A stretch of DNA of 64,000 nt from Pseudevernia furfuracea (lineage: Eukaryota; Ascomycota; Lecanoromycetes; Lecanorales; Parmeliaceae), in assembly GCA_022315425.1 (NCBI GenBank), contig JAIUPT010000008.1, positions 496,001 through 560,000 on the forward strand, written 5' to 3'. The translations under genes and the position numbers were made by a program. Shown here piece after piece: positions 35,180-44,787 of the stretch. Each line of letters starts with the position of its first letter. Positions within the stretch are counted from its first letter, which is position 1. The notes under the pieces are model-generated. The model was not told where the DNA came from, made no database searches, and was given only the letters and a program-made list of their open reading frames with translations.

Positions 35180-36067
35180 ATGCTCACGTCGACCTACATC
35201 GCCGCTTGGGCCCTCGCTCTCATGACCCCAGCTTTCGCTGAAGAGCCGGCCATGGCTGCTCGAGCACCTCAACCAGAGGCTACTCCTGTTGTCCTTGGTA
35301 CTGCCTCTGGAGGTGCCCTCGATCCTCTAGCCACCAGGCCGCCGCTCGTCGGACCCAAACCCGCCTTCGCAGGAGGACCAGACCTCACCATCAACGTCGT
35401 CAACTCCTTCGGCGTTCCTCTCTCCATCTTCTACGGCTCCAATGCAGGAGCGCCAACGCCAGTCGGCAACCCTGGGTCTGGTGTGATCACGTCTTCGACC
35501 CGGGTGCTGTTCCCATCCGGTTGGGCCGGCCGCATCACCATTGGCAAGAACTACGACCCCGACGGCTCCAAAATCGAAGCAAGCCTTTCTCCTCCCAACT
35601 ACGTCCCTGACGTGGATGTCAGTTACGTTGATGGCTACTCTGTTCCCATCTCTTGCTCCTGCTCAGGTGTCGCTGTGACTGGTTGCAATATCCGTATGTC
35701 CTCAATTCCCCACCCAAATTCTTATCCCATATTTGCACGCTGACTCTTGCCATAAGCACTCTTCAACGACGGTCACACCTGCGGTAATCAAGGTGCCGGC
35801 CCCATTTGCTACAACCCTGAGCAAAGCGTTCCGAACGGACCTGCTACACCCTTTTTCGAACCTTGTGCCGGTGCAGCCTACACCTATCCTAACGATAACG
35901 CTGCGAATAGCTACGGGCAGTGCAGCTCTGGTGTGATCGACTGTTGTGTGGGTCCTCAATGCCCTGCTCCGGCACGCCAGCACGGCAAACGGGAGCTGTC
36001 TGATGTATCTAAGAGGCACTTCTGGGGCCGTGGGGAGGTCGAGGCATCAGAGGCATCAGAGGAATAA
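35180..36067 (+). CDS. Thaumatin-like secreted protein with Kex2-type C-terminal sites
   Basis: Exons 35180-35693 and 35757-36067 (intron 63 nt) encode 274 aa. The signal peptide is MLTSTYIAAWALALMTPAFA. A Pro/Ala-rich linker leads to a thaumatin-type beta domain: DLTINVVNSFGVPLSIFYGSN, VLFPSGWAGRITIGKNY, SKIEASL and DVDVSYVDGYSVPISCSC. Cysteines continue in exon 2 (HTCGNQGAGPICYN, EPCAGAAYTYPND, QCSSGVIDCCVGPQC). The C-terminus holds two Lys-Arg pairs, HGKR and SKRHFWGRG, which could be cut by Kex2 to release a short peptide. Family assignment rests on the N-terminal domain pattern; fungal members are often called thaumatin-like or osmotin-like. A wall or secreted role is inferred. Confidence 0.75.
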
Positions 36068-37123
36068 GAGGCTGCATACGACGCGACATGGCATTGATAT
36101 GTCTTCGCTTCTTCGTCTATAATTGTCATCAGGTTTCGCGGCTTGCGTTGCTGATTAATCTCTGAGTTCTGTGTGCTCTTTGAACCAGCACTTTCGCATG
36201 CACTGTTGAATTTAGGGAGACTTTGATGCACCGTCTTTACCAGGATTTTCATTTCGATTCTATACAGTATATTGTTTGATGAAGGAACTCAATTGTACAC
36301 ACTGCATCAGGCTCATATCACCTTGCAACAGAACCCCAGTTTCTGAGACGTCCAAGGTTGACTTCTATGCCGCTTATTCATTCGGTGAGCGAAAATGGTG
36401 CCCAGAAATGAAGCTCCTGCTTCTGATCTCGCCTTTCCCTTCGCGATATCTGACCCCTGAGGGGAAACAACGGAACACATCAGTCATGATACTTCCCCAT
36501 AATCATCTTCCTACATCCTCAACGCCCCTAGCTTAAACCCAAAACGAGCCCGGTGCATACGTCCCATCCGTATCCCATAGGCTGACTTGGGCCTCGTTCC
36601 AGTGGGCTCGGAGCAAACAAGCCGCCATGTCGCCACGATATGAGGAACTCCAAGGTTTACTCTACGGCGGGTGCTTGCAGATTCTGCCTTCATCGTTCCC
36701 AAAAACGATGCAATGTACCCATCACGTGCATATCTCATCGGCCGTCTTTTGAGCTCGTGTCAGGGCATCCTTTGAAGCCAAAAAAAAATATATATATCGC
36801 AACGTCATCGAAACAAGGGAAAGATTTCAAGCTTTGAAAAGGTCCGGAGCGGATGGCTTGCAGGACTTTCGTTCCGTATGGTTTGGAAAAGGACGGTGGA
36901 GAGAAAAATGTGCAGCTCACCCTTTTTCCGTGTTCCATGCATGGTAGATATGTGATAGATACTCAAGGAGAGACAATCTCCCGACGAAGTACCCAAAATC
37001 AATAGAGTGGAAATTCTCTCTCCTCTCGGCTTCAGCCTCTAGGGGCGAGGCACTGATTTTTTCAAGATCTACTACACTCACACATAAACTTCCTGCATAT
37101 ACACACGACATTTTTTCCCCAAC
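36068..37123. other. Intergenic, no gene seen
   Basis: Short frames only. An A-run followed by ATATATAT lies at about 36,780-36,798. Nothing else is supported. Confidence 0.45.
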
Positions 37124-37384
37124 ATGCAGACGCCCAATCCCGTCGGCCTTCTGAGCAACAATCCCACCGGTCTGGGCCATGGACGGTCGAGCTCGAGTTC
37201 GGCCTCCAGCCTAAGCTCTGGAAAGCTAGCGACAACGAACACCCACAGCCATAGCAAAGCTGTGGGACAAGGCTCGCTCCTCCCGGCCCCAGCTACTAAC
37301 ACTGTTATTGCACCCCCTCACCACTGGTGCACCACCATAGACCCCTCACAGTGCTGCTCCTGCCCTTTCATCCTCTCGAGATAG
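37124..37384 (+). CDS. Possible small Ser/Gly-rich protein or first exon
   Basis: An 86-codon frame starts MQTPNPVGLLSNNPTGLG and is rich in Ser, Gly and Leu, with a cysteine-containing end (DPSQCCSCPF). It is preceded by a TC-rich leader. It may be a separate small gene or the 5' exon of the spliced locus downstream; I cannot decide from the sequence. Confidence 0.3.
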   Translation: MQTPNPVGLLSNNPTGLGHGRSSSSSASSLSSGKLATTNTHSHSKAVGQGSLLPAPATNTVIAPPHHWCTTIDPSQCCSCPFILSR

Positions 37385-37866
37385 ACAACAAGGGAGCAGG
37401 AGGCGGACTAGGCAACCGACATCTCCATCGGTCCCATCATCACCTTCAACCCCCCTACTCACTCTCTGGCTCCCAGACAGCACGCTCCCTTCCTCCATCT
37501 CACAGATGAAGCTCAAATCTTCTCCCAGCAACATCAACCGTGCGGCCGTGAGTCGTCTTTCCTCTCTCATCCTTGTACCCCTCTCTTCTCCGTCGGGCAC
37601 ACGACGATGATTTCGGTACGTACGCTCCCGAAACTCGCACCGACCCCGTCATTCCGAACCAGTGCCAGAACTGCCGATCAAAAAGAAGATCGAATGTCAT
37701 GTCACACGTCACGTCACGTCACCACCACCCGATGCCCCATTTTCACTCGTTGCGAGAACCAATGGCGAAGCAAAGCTGCCAATTGCGCTCCCCACTCGGG
37801 TAAGGTTCCCAGTCAGAAGGGATTCCTTCGTCTTGCATTTCTTATACACCCCCGCTTCGGTAGAGT

Positions 37867-38844
37867 GTGGGGAACCGGTTTTTAGTAATGACGGGAGTCA
37901 CCCGCACTTGCCGTCAACAGTTCATCAACAGTGCGAAGAATGCCCGGGGAAGCAGGCAGAGAGAGTACCGCTCAGTGTCTTTCCTGGATCGAAGCCATCA
38001 CTACTCCCACAAGTATGTACCACAGCCGAATCGAGCAGATTCCCCAACGATGCAGTCCCCCGTCACTCAATCGCTGAGCATGCCCGAATCCAGGAAGGAT
38101 GATGATGATCAGAAACCGGCCATTGCACAGACCCACGAGAGACTCCGAGGCAACCCGCCCTTCAGCAAGGTAGGGAGATTCGATGGCGGCGGCAGATCGA
38201 GTTTCTTGGGTGGCTTGCCTCAAGAAGAGCTACGTTCTGCTCTTGAAGCAGGTGCTTCAGGTGCTTGCGGCACTTGCCAGGGTCGACAGTAAGTGCAGCC
38301 ATGACATGAAAGAATGACGAGGGCACGATTTGGGATGATGAGCACGCAAGCGTCCACAACGCGGACGTTCGCTGCTGCGCTGACTAGTATCGCAGGCTTC
38401 AACCTACCTTACACGCACTTATCTCGGGTCCGAGAGACATTATCACTCAAGACCAAAGGGAGGCCTTGAGGAACTCGGCTCGACACTTTCGGATTTTTCC
38501 TGTTGAGAGTGATGATGAAGAGAGAGAGGCGAGGAGGAGCGAGCGGTATGTCAGACGGGTAGATGCTTACAACGCGGACGTTCACTGCAGCGCTGACCAT
38601 GGTACAGGCTCTGACCACAGCTCTGACCACAATCTTCTTAATTCCCCAGGAACGCCATGACCCAACACCAAACCAAGACTTCGGAAGCCTTGCCCGACAC
38701 TACGTGGCCGCTCGCATTGAGAAGAGTAACGGTGAGACAGAAGGGCGAGAGGGGGCGTCCGGACAGCATGGGCGATGCCATGCAAGGCACCGGCGAGAAT
38801 TTCGCAAATCCCAGAATCCAAGAACAAGGCAGAGAACAATATCG
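37867..38844 (+). CDS. Hypothetical multi-exon protein, 5' and 3' ends unresolved
   Basis: Three segments join in phase: 37867-38288, 38396-38545 and 38650-38844. They code for a charged protein with the motifs GRSSFLGGLPQEELRSALE, GACGTCQGRQ, LHALISGPRDIITQDQREAL, RHFRIFPVESDDEERE and EALPDTTWPLALRRV. Donors are GTAAGT and GTATGT; acceptors are CGCAG and CCCCAG with CTGAC branch motifs. The middle exon is the best supported. The true start may lie upstream, since 37,573-37,960 has other open frames with CxxC motifs, and a further GTAACC donor at 38845 may lead into 38,913-39,195. The two introns share sequence (see findings). The family is unknown to me. Confidence 0.45.
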
Positions 38845-39195
38845 GTAACCCCAAGAAAAAGAGAGTACAAAGAACAGACAGTAGACCCACCAACACGCTA
38901 ATTCATGACCAGAATGACTATGTCAGGCCAACTTCAAAACGTTTGGTCTTTTGGTACTACCGCGGCCCCTTCATCTGAAATTGCCCCCCATTTAGCAAGG
39001 CAAAAATCGAACCTACCGGCACTCGATCCACCCTTTTGTCAGGATGTCAACGCCCCAGCCTTTCAGCATGGATCTTGGAACACCAGTTTTCCTGACCGAC
39101 CAAGCTTTCAACGACGTGACCCTCTCGACTGGATCTATTCCGAATGCCGATCGAGGTCTCACCCAAGTATCTTCAGAGTCAGTACTTGCTGCTAG

Positions 39196-40609
39196 ATCTC
39201 AAGACATCGGACAGCAACCTTCCAACAGCCTCTTGATTGTTGCTTGCGGCGGCGGGTGGGCTCCCAGATGGTGGTCCCTGAGATCTATGGAAATAGCGCC
39301 GTCATGCGCAATAAGTAATGTCCCAGACGACACAAGCGACCTTGCGGCACCCATCTGCGCTTTAGACCACGATTGCTCATGACAACACGGCCCACGGATC
39401 TGAGGGTACCACCATGTGAGAACCCACCCGCAAGCAACAATCAAGGGACGAAGAAAAGTACTCGTACCGACAGCGAAGAATCTGACTTTCTCCCGGACAC
39501 CTCGGTCGGCGGGGAACATCGTTTTCCCCTCAAGCTCTGCGTGGGAACAGGAAAGCGCTGACTTGGGAGCCGGTCCCGTCATTTGAGAACCTACCTGCAA
39601 GCAACTATAGCACTAAGGCATCAAGACGTTCAGTGCATTACCCTCTCGTAATCCAAGAGTCGAAGCAACCTGCGAAGAATCCTCGCACCTTCAGCAACGA
39701 ACCACGAATTCGGATAGGGGAGCCGCCGACGCGACTTTGATTGTTGGGGGTGGGTCTAATCCAGCAGTGGACCCCAGCCCCGAGCAAGAAACACATCCAC
39801 ACGATGTGTCGCTTCATTCCCCACGACATCCTCCGCTGCTACTTGGACTACCCTCATCAATCCCCCCCTTTTACCACGTATAGACCCCACACGCTCAAGT
39901 CTACCTACCGCACCAAACATACCAGCTCAACCCATCAGCGATCATGAGCGAGGCTTTAAGCCTCAAACAACGCTCCCCAGCTCTGAGCCAGCTCAGTGGC
40001 CTGTGTCGTGGCCCCCCTCCATCGCTCAAGACACCCGCCATCTTCATCATCAGACGGAGTTCACACACACACACTTGACCCAGACTCACTACCGTATCTG
40101 CTGGGCGAAGATGCCCATGAGCATCAGATCCTCTTCTCCCCCATATTCTTCCACCCAAAGCCAAAAAAGAAAAGCCAGCGAAGTCTTTGCGAAACGGTAA
40201 GTGGATTCCCAGAGCAGAGATTAGAATGTTGTTTACTGACTAGTGCATCAGGGGTGGATAGGGGGCGAAGTCAGCGAGAAATTGAGAAGGAAAACCCCAT
40301 GACGAAAGACGCACAGCTGTTGTAGGTAGTCGGAGATGAGACGGATCGTGGAATGGACGACAGGTAATTTCGTTCTGCTTTTGCGGTTGTTGGGAAAGGG
40401 GCATGTGATGGGACACACCCGGCAGCTGTACTGCTTCACTTAGGTAGAATGAACTTCAACACAGATACTCCTAGCTCAACACCTTGTGGATGAGATGAAC
40501 ACTACCTTCTTTTGCTTTTTCCGGTTAGGCTAGGCTGATACCAATACTTAAGCTACTTTCATAACTACTTTCATCACTCGACAACCCACCATCACCAGCA
40601 AACTCTACC
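39196..40609. other. Unresolved accessory stretch
   Basis: Frames at 39044-39382 and 39996-40325 have some protein-like composition, and a good intron signal (GTAAGT at about 40,198, CATCAG at about 40,252) suggests part of a gene, but no consistent model could be built. A short CA run is at about 40,066. Confidence 0.35.
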
Positions 40610-42253
40610 ATGGAATGTGTTTTGGAACAATTTGAAAAAGCTGGCTTAGACACAGCCGACTACTACCTGCAGCCATCATCTGTCCCCGGCTTACTGACTA
40701 TTCAGCCACGAGTATCGTTTATGATGGACGAAGACATGGCGCGCCACTCCCACATTCGAGGCACTCGGATCATCAGGCAGGCATGTGAAAGCTCATCATC
40801 TGAGGAGGGTGAAAGGATGGGGCGCATTCTCGAAAAAGGACACGTGAAAATATCGGACTTCTCTGTACGACTTTCACCCACTAGAAGCCGGCTCACAATC
40901 GTGCCGGCGAAGAGCACGCCAAGTCCACCAATGGTGGCTGCCACTTACTTCTCAGCCCTTCCAGGAGATATCATCTTCACTATTGCCGAGCACTGTGACC
41001 GCCAGGACCTGCTACGCTTTTGCCTCGCGTCTAAGAACATGATGGATGCAAGTATACCTCATATCTATCGGCATGTGGACCTTAGCACGCACAATCGAGG
41101 TCTCGTTGTTTGTTGTGGATACGAGCCGCCGGGAGATTCCGTGCACCATGGACCTCGAGAAGAGTATTCGGATAGTGTAAGGTGCATTAATATACCGGTG
41201 GACATGATATGGAGGCAGAAAACATTGATGAAGACGCTGATGAACCGGAAGGAGTACAGGAAGTACGTCCAAGTGTTGATTTGGACGTTCTTGCCACCAT
41301 GTGGCAATTGGCGAAGGTTCTACAGCGACGTCGCGAAGCCTGCTTTCTGGGACCTAATGCGAAGCCTCGAAAATGTCAGAAGGTTTGATCTGGCAGATCT
41401 ATCAAGAAATTGGAGTACGGTGTCTCCACGGCCTTCCAGGTTACATGGGCGATATTTTCCCAATGCTTCATCCGTACGTCTAGTCGGCGTTATGGAGCCA
41501 GTTATAGCCGCGTCGATACTGTCAACGATTGATCCAACAAAACTCGTAAGCCTGACCCTTGACAATGTTCAGTGCTGTGGCAAGGCCCCATACGGCACAG
41601 TATTTGCGCCTGCCCCGTTGCTGCCTCCCTCGCCTGTCAGGGAATATGCAAAAGCCGAGTTGCTCAAGTATAGGAAGTGGTGGTGGTCCGCCGATTCGGC
41701 TTTCATTTGGCCCGGGCTTATGAAGGGCCTGTTGAACCCTCTGACTGGTCGCTGCACAGGATTGAAGTCGTTGACCCTACGCAAAGTGGGTGATAGGAAT
41801 TGGGAAGAAGGCGACGTTTTGCGGGGGATGAATGAACGCCTTCTGCTGGCTGAATGGGCGTCTTTCATCCAATCGGTGTCGGGAAGTCTGGAAGAATTCA
41901 GATTCGAACAAGGTCCGCGGCATGAAGGCCAATTCGGTAGGGGGAGCCGTGTTCATCCCATTCGTCTGATGGATTGGGGTTTCGGATCTTTTGTATTCCC
42001 AGTGCTTCTTGCCGGACCATGGCCGCGTTTGAAGATGATTGAGGTCAGAGGTGTGAGGTCGTGGATGGGTGGCGACATGAGGCTTCGGAAAGTTACGGTT
42101 GAGGAGCAATACGAAGGCGTGCCGTTCGTTGTCTCATTAGAGGATCAACTTAAGGCGGCGGTTGGGCGAGGGGTAACCGTGGTTGTGGAAGGGGAGGGTA
42201 GAAAGTTTGACCTTGTGGGAAGACCAGGGTTGTGCGAGACACGGATGTCATGA
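40610..42253 (+). CDS. F-box protein, copy 2
   Basis: It is a single exon of 547 aa. An N-terminal extension of about 105 residues precedes the F-box (TYFSALPGDIIFTIAEHCDRQDLL, LASKNMMDASIPHIYR). Then HVDLSTHNRGLVVCC matches copy 1 at 29273, as do LKSLTLRKVGD, LEEFRFEQGP, PIRLMDWGFGSFVFPVL and WPRLKMIEVRGVRSW. The N-terminal extension is absent from copy 1. The pair fits the fast-evolving F-box families of filamentous fungi. The target is unknown. A short leader with CT-rich sequence precedes the ATG. Confidence 0.82.
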   Translation: MECVLEQFEKAGLDTADYYLQPSSVPGLLTIQPRVSFMMDEDMARHSHIRGTRIIRQACESSSSEEGERMGRILEKGHVKISDFSVRLSPTRSRLTIVPAKSTPSPPMVAATYFSALPGDIIFTIAEHCDRQDLLRFCLASKNMMDASIPHIYRHVDLSTHNRGLVVCCGYEPPGDSVHHGPREEYSDSVRCINIPVDMIWRQKTLMKTLMNRKEYRKYVQVLIWTFLPPCGNWRRFYSDVAKPAFWDLMRSLENVRRFDLADLSRNWSTVSPRPSRLHGRYFPNASSVRLVGVMEPVIAASILSTIDPTKLVSLTLDNVQCCGKAPYGTVFAPAPLLPPSPVREYAKAELLKYRKWWWSADSAFIWPGLMKGLLNPLTGRCTGLKSLTLRKVGDRNWEEGDVLRGMNERLLLAEWASFIQSVSGSLEEFRFEQGPRHEGQFGRGSRVHPIRLMDWGFGSFVFPVLLAGPWPRLKMIEVRGVRSWMGGDMRLRKVTVEEQYEGVPFVVSLEDQLKAAVGRGVTVVVEGEGRKFDLVGRPGLCETRMS

Positions 42254-43298
42254 CGGAAGATTGGAAAAGAGATGAGCAGAGACTAAGTCAATTCTTGCAC
42301 TGGAGACGGTTGGATGGTGAAGAGAAAGGGACTTTTGTCGATGGTGTATGTACTCTGCGTGTTGGATGGTTGGTCAATATTTAATGGATTCGCTCAGGTA
42401 TTCAAAGAAAGAAGCCAATGGATTAGCAATAAGGTACACAATTGGGTGGCAGTGACCATAACTTGTTCCTTTCCAACTCCAATTCCCAATACTTCCGGAT
42501 ACTTTGTACCTACGTTACATTACATGTATCCTCTTACCTGATATCAGCTGGCAGTAATTGATGGTCGGCTGCATACCTCCGAGCCTATCAGGCTATCAGC
42601 TATCAACTTAGCACGCTGAGAGCCGGGAATAAAAAAAGAAAAAGAAAAAAGAAAGAAAAAAGGGAAAAAAGGGAAAAAAGGGAAAAAAGAGGAAAGAGGA
42701 AAGAGGAAAGAATGGCGATGACGCTTCATTGCAGACATGGTCCTCATTCACGTCGAATCTCGATCCTACTGCTGCCAATCGTCATGCCCATTACAAGTAG
42801 ATTGATGAATGAGTGACACTGACTTGGACTCTTTGATAAGGTAAGCTGCATTATGATGCATGAGCATGTACGATGACGATCGTCTCTCCCGATCCTCGCC
42901 TTTACCTTACTCAAAAATCCCTGTCCCTCTGACGGCAATGGCGTTTTCCATCCACCAATCTTATTTCCCCATTCTCGCTTATTCCATATCACTTGGCAGC
43001 GCTACACTCCATCCAGTTGCGGCTGTGCAGATCATGCCATCAGCTAGCGCGTCATAGCTGGACCGTGCTGAGGCAGCTGGACCCTTGGCTACCCTGGGAC
43101 CCTGACCGATCAGCCATCACAGCCATACCATGCCCCATTCCCCGGACCTGCATTTTTCTTACGCTGACCAGGCATAAATAATATACATTTCAAGCCTGTC
43201 CCTGCAACAATTGTTCCGCCCTTGACATCGAAATTCGGAACCTCAAAACTACGCAGAACCACCACCACCACCATTCGTCTCCATATCTTCATTTGAAC
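42254..43298. other. Intergenic with long purine run
   Basis: This contains the 82-nt purine tract at 42631-42712. Otherwise no gene; the last 50 bases have a CCA repeat in the leader of the next gene. Confidence 0.5.
42631..42712 (+). repeat. 82-nt uninterrupted purine tract
   Basis: A and G only, with a GGGAAAAAA period in the middle. Such tracts can form unusual structures or exclude nucleosomes; no specific role is claimed. Confidence 0.9.
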
Positions 43299-43689
43299 AT
43301 GGCCTCCCCAATCCCAACCACCTTCGCTACAGACTCCACTCCCCAAGAATCTTTCGCCGCACATTACGACCTAGACAACCCCACAGAATCCGTAAATTCA
43401 TACTCACGGTAAGCTTCTCTCCAACCCTCTCCTTCGTGCGCTGTCTCCAAGGCGCTCCTTCCCACTATTCCCAACCATCTTGTCATATCGTTATACACCA
43501 TTCCAGTCTCTTGCAAGCAAACTGCTGACCCAAATCTACCCATGCAGTCTGATGCACCAACACACCAAACGTCAAATGGACCTTGCCACCCGCTCCAGCC
43601 GCCGCACCCCAGCCGACCAAGGCCCCAACAGTATGAGCCAGCTGTCCGGCGAGGGCAGCATCGATAGCGTGGACAGCCTGCAGCGATAA
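43299..43689 (+). CDS. Small conserved-type protein, 83 aa
   Basis: Exons 43299-43408 and 43548-43689 (intron 139 nt, GTAAGC to ATGCAG) give 83 aa. The sequence is polar: SFAAHYDLDNPTESVNSYSR, then LMHQHTKRQMDLATRSSRR, then a Ser/Gly-rich end with GEGSIDSVDSLQR. The central HQHTKRQM block has the look of a conserved short motif in fungal small proteins, but I cannot name a function. There is no signal peptide or membrane helix. The in-phase splice and compositional bias argue for a real gene. Confidence 0.65.
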
Positions 43690-43716
43690 AAGCTTCGGCT
43701 TCCCTTCTCGCCCGCC

Positions 43717-43768
43717 CTACCTACCTACCTACCTACCTACCTACCTACCTACCTACCTACCTACCTAC
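43717..43768 (+). repeat. (CTAC)n microsatellite
   Basis: About thirteen tandem CTAC units directly after the small protein gene, followed by a CA run at 43779-43799. Confidence 0.95.
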
Positions 43769-44182
43769 TTACCTCCGAACACACACACACACACACACAT
43801 AGACACACATATATAAAACGGGCTTGGGGAATATTTGCGGCACGCGAGCATTACGGAGAGGATAATCCCCATGGCCTCTGATGAGCTTTTTACGCCCCCC
43901 CGGGGGGCTATTTTTGGGCGGACTCTTCTCGAACGACATCGTCCGGTGAATGGATGATTGCTACGAAGCAATATGAGCGAGAGTGATATAGGAGTATAGA
44001 AATTTTGGGAAGTCCGACGATCGACGTCAAAAACCTCAAGAGGTTGTTGGGGGTGATTGTGCGTAGGTGGCGTTTTTTATATTTCCATGGAGATGTTTTG
44101 GGGATAACCTTATGTACTCTACTTGGGTTTATTAAAGTAAGAAGCTTGAGAATCTTACTTAATACGAACCACACACTGAACC

Positions 44183-44206
44183 CCACCACCACCACCACCA
44201 CCACCA
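44183..44206 (+). repeat. (CCA)n microsatellite
   Basis: Eight CCA units in non-coding sequence. Confidence 0.9.
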
Positions 44207-44507
44207 ATGCTCGTTCCTATTCGTTATGGTGATGGCAGCTGTTGGTGAATCTTGCTGGCCCAACCAAGCTCGGTGTCTGCAATCTTCGTCCCCAGTGATA
44301 ATTTTAAAAGCGCAATCCGGTTTTTTGATGCGTTAACCAACAACTGTGATGGGTATGTTCTCTCTCTTTTGTTTCCTTCCAACTAGATAAGTGCTGCAAC
44401 ACATGTCCCGTTCCGTGGACAGGAACCGAACCAAACATGGCGAGATCTTGTCCGCTGCTCCCAAGGCGCACCCAAAGTATAAAGCATGCGCAGAAAACAT
44501 CCCAGCA

Positions 44508-44528
44508 GTAGTAGTAGTAGTAGTAGTA
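44508..44528 (+). repeat. (GTA)n microsatellite
   Basis: Seven GTA units in non-coding sequence. Confidence 0.9.
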
Positions 44529-44787
44529 ACCAACAGAGGATGACGAATATGCAATCTGTGTTTCTACTTACTGAGTAACTAACCTAACGCGCACCCCTTG
44601 TTGAAAAAACCGCTACCACATTGCGGACAACGCCAGGCAGCACATGCCGTCCGCGGCTAGAAAACAATGGCTTTCAATCTTTGGTGGTGAGCACACCGAT
44701 CCACCGTGTAAGACCACACACATCTCCCTTCTTCTCCGAATCTCCTTTTCTCTCAATGTCATCCCACAACTTCACATGCCAGGCAAT

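Larger units (their letters stand above)
43690..44787. other. Intergenic with several microsatellites
   Basis: This region is dense in simple repeats: CTAC (43717-43768), CA (43779-43799), CCA (44183-44206) and GTA (44508-44528). No gene is seen. Confidence 0.6.
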
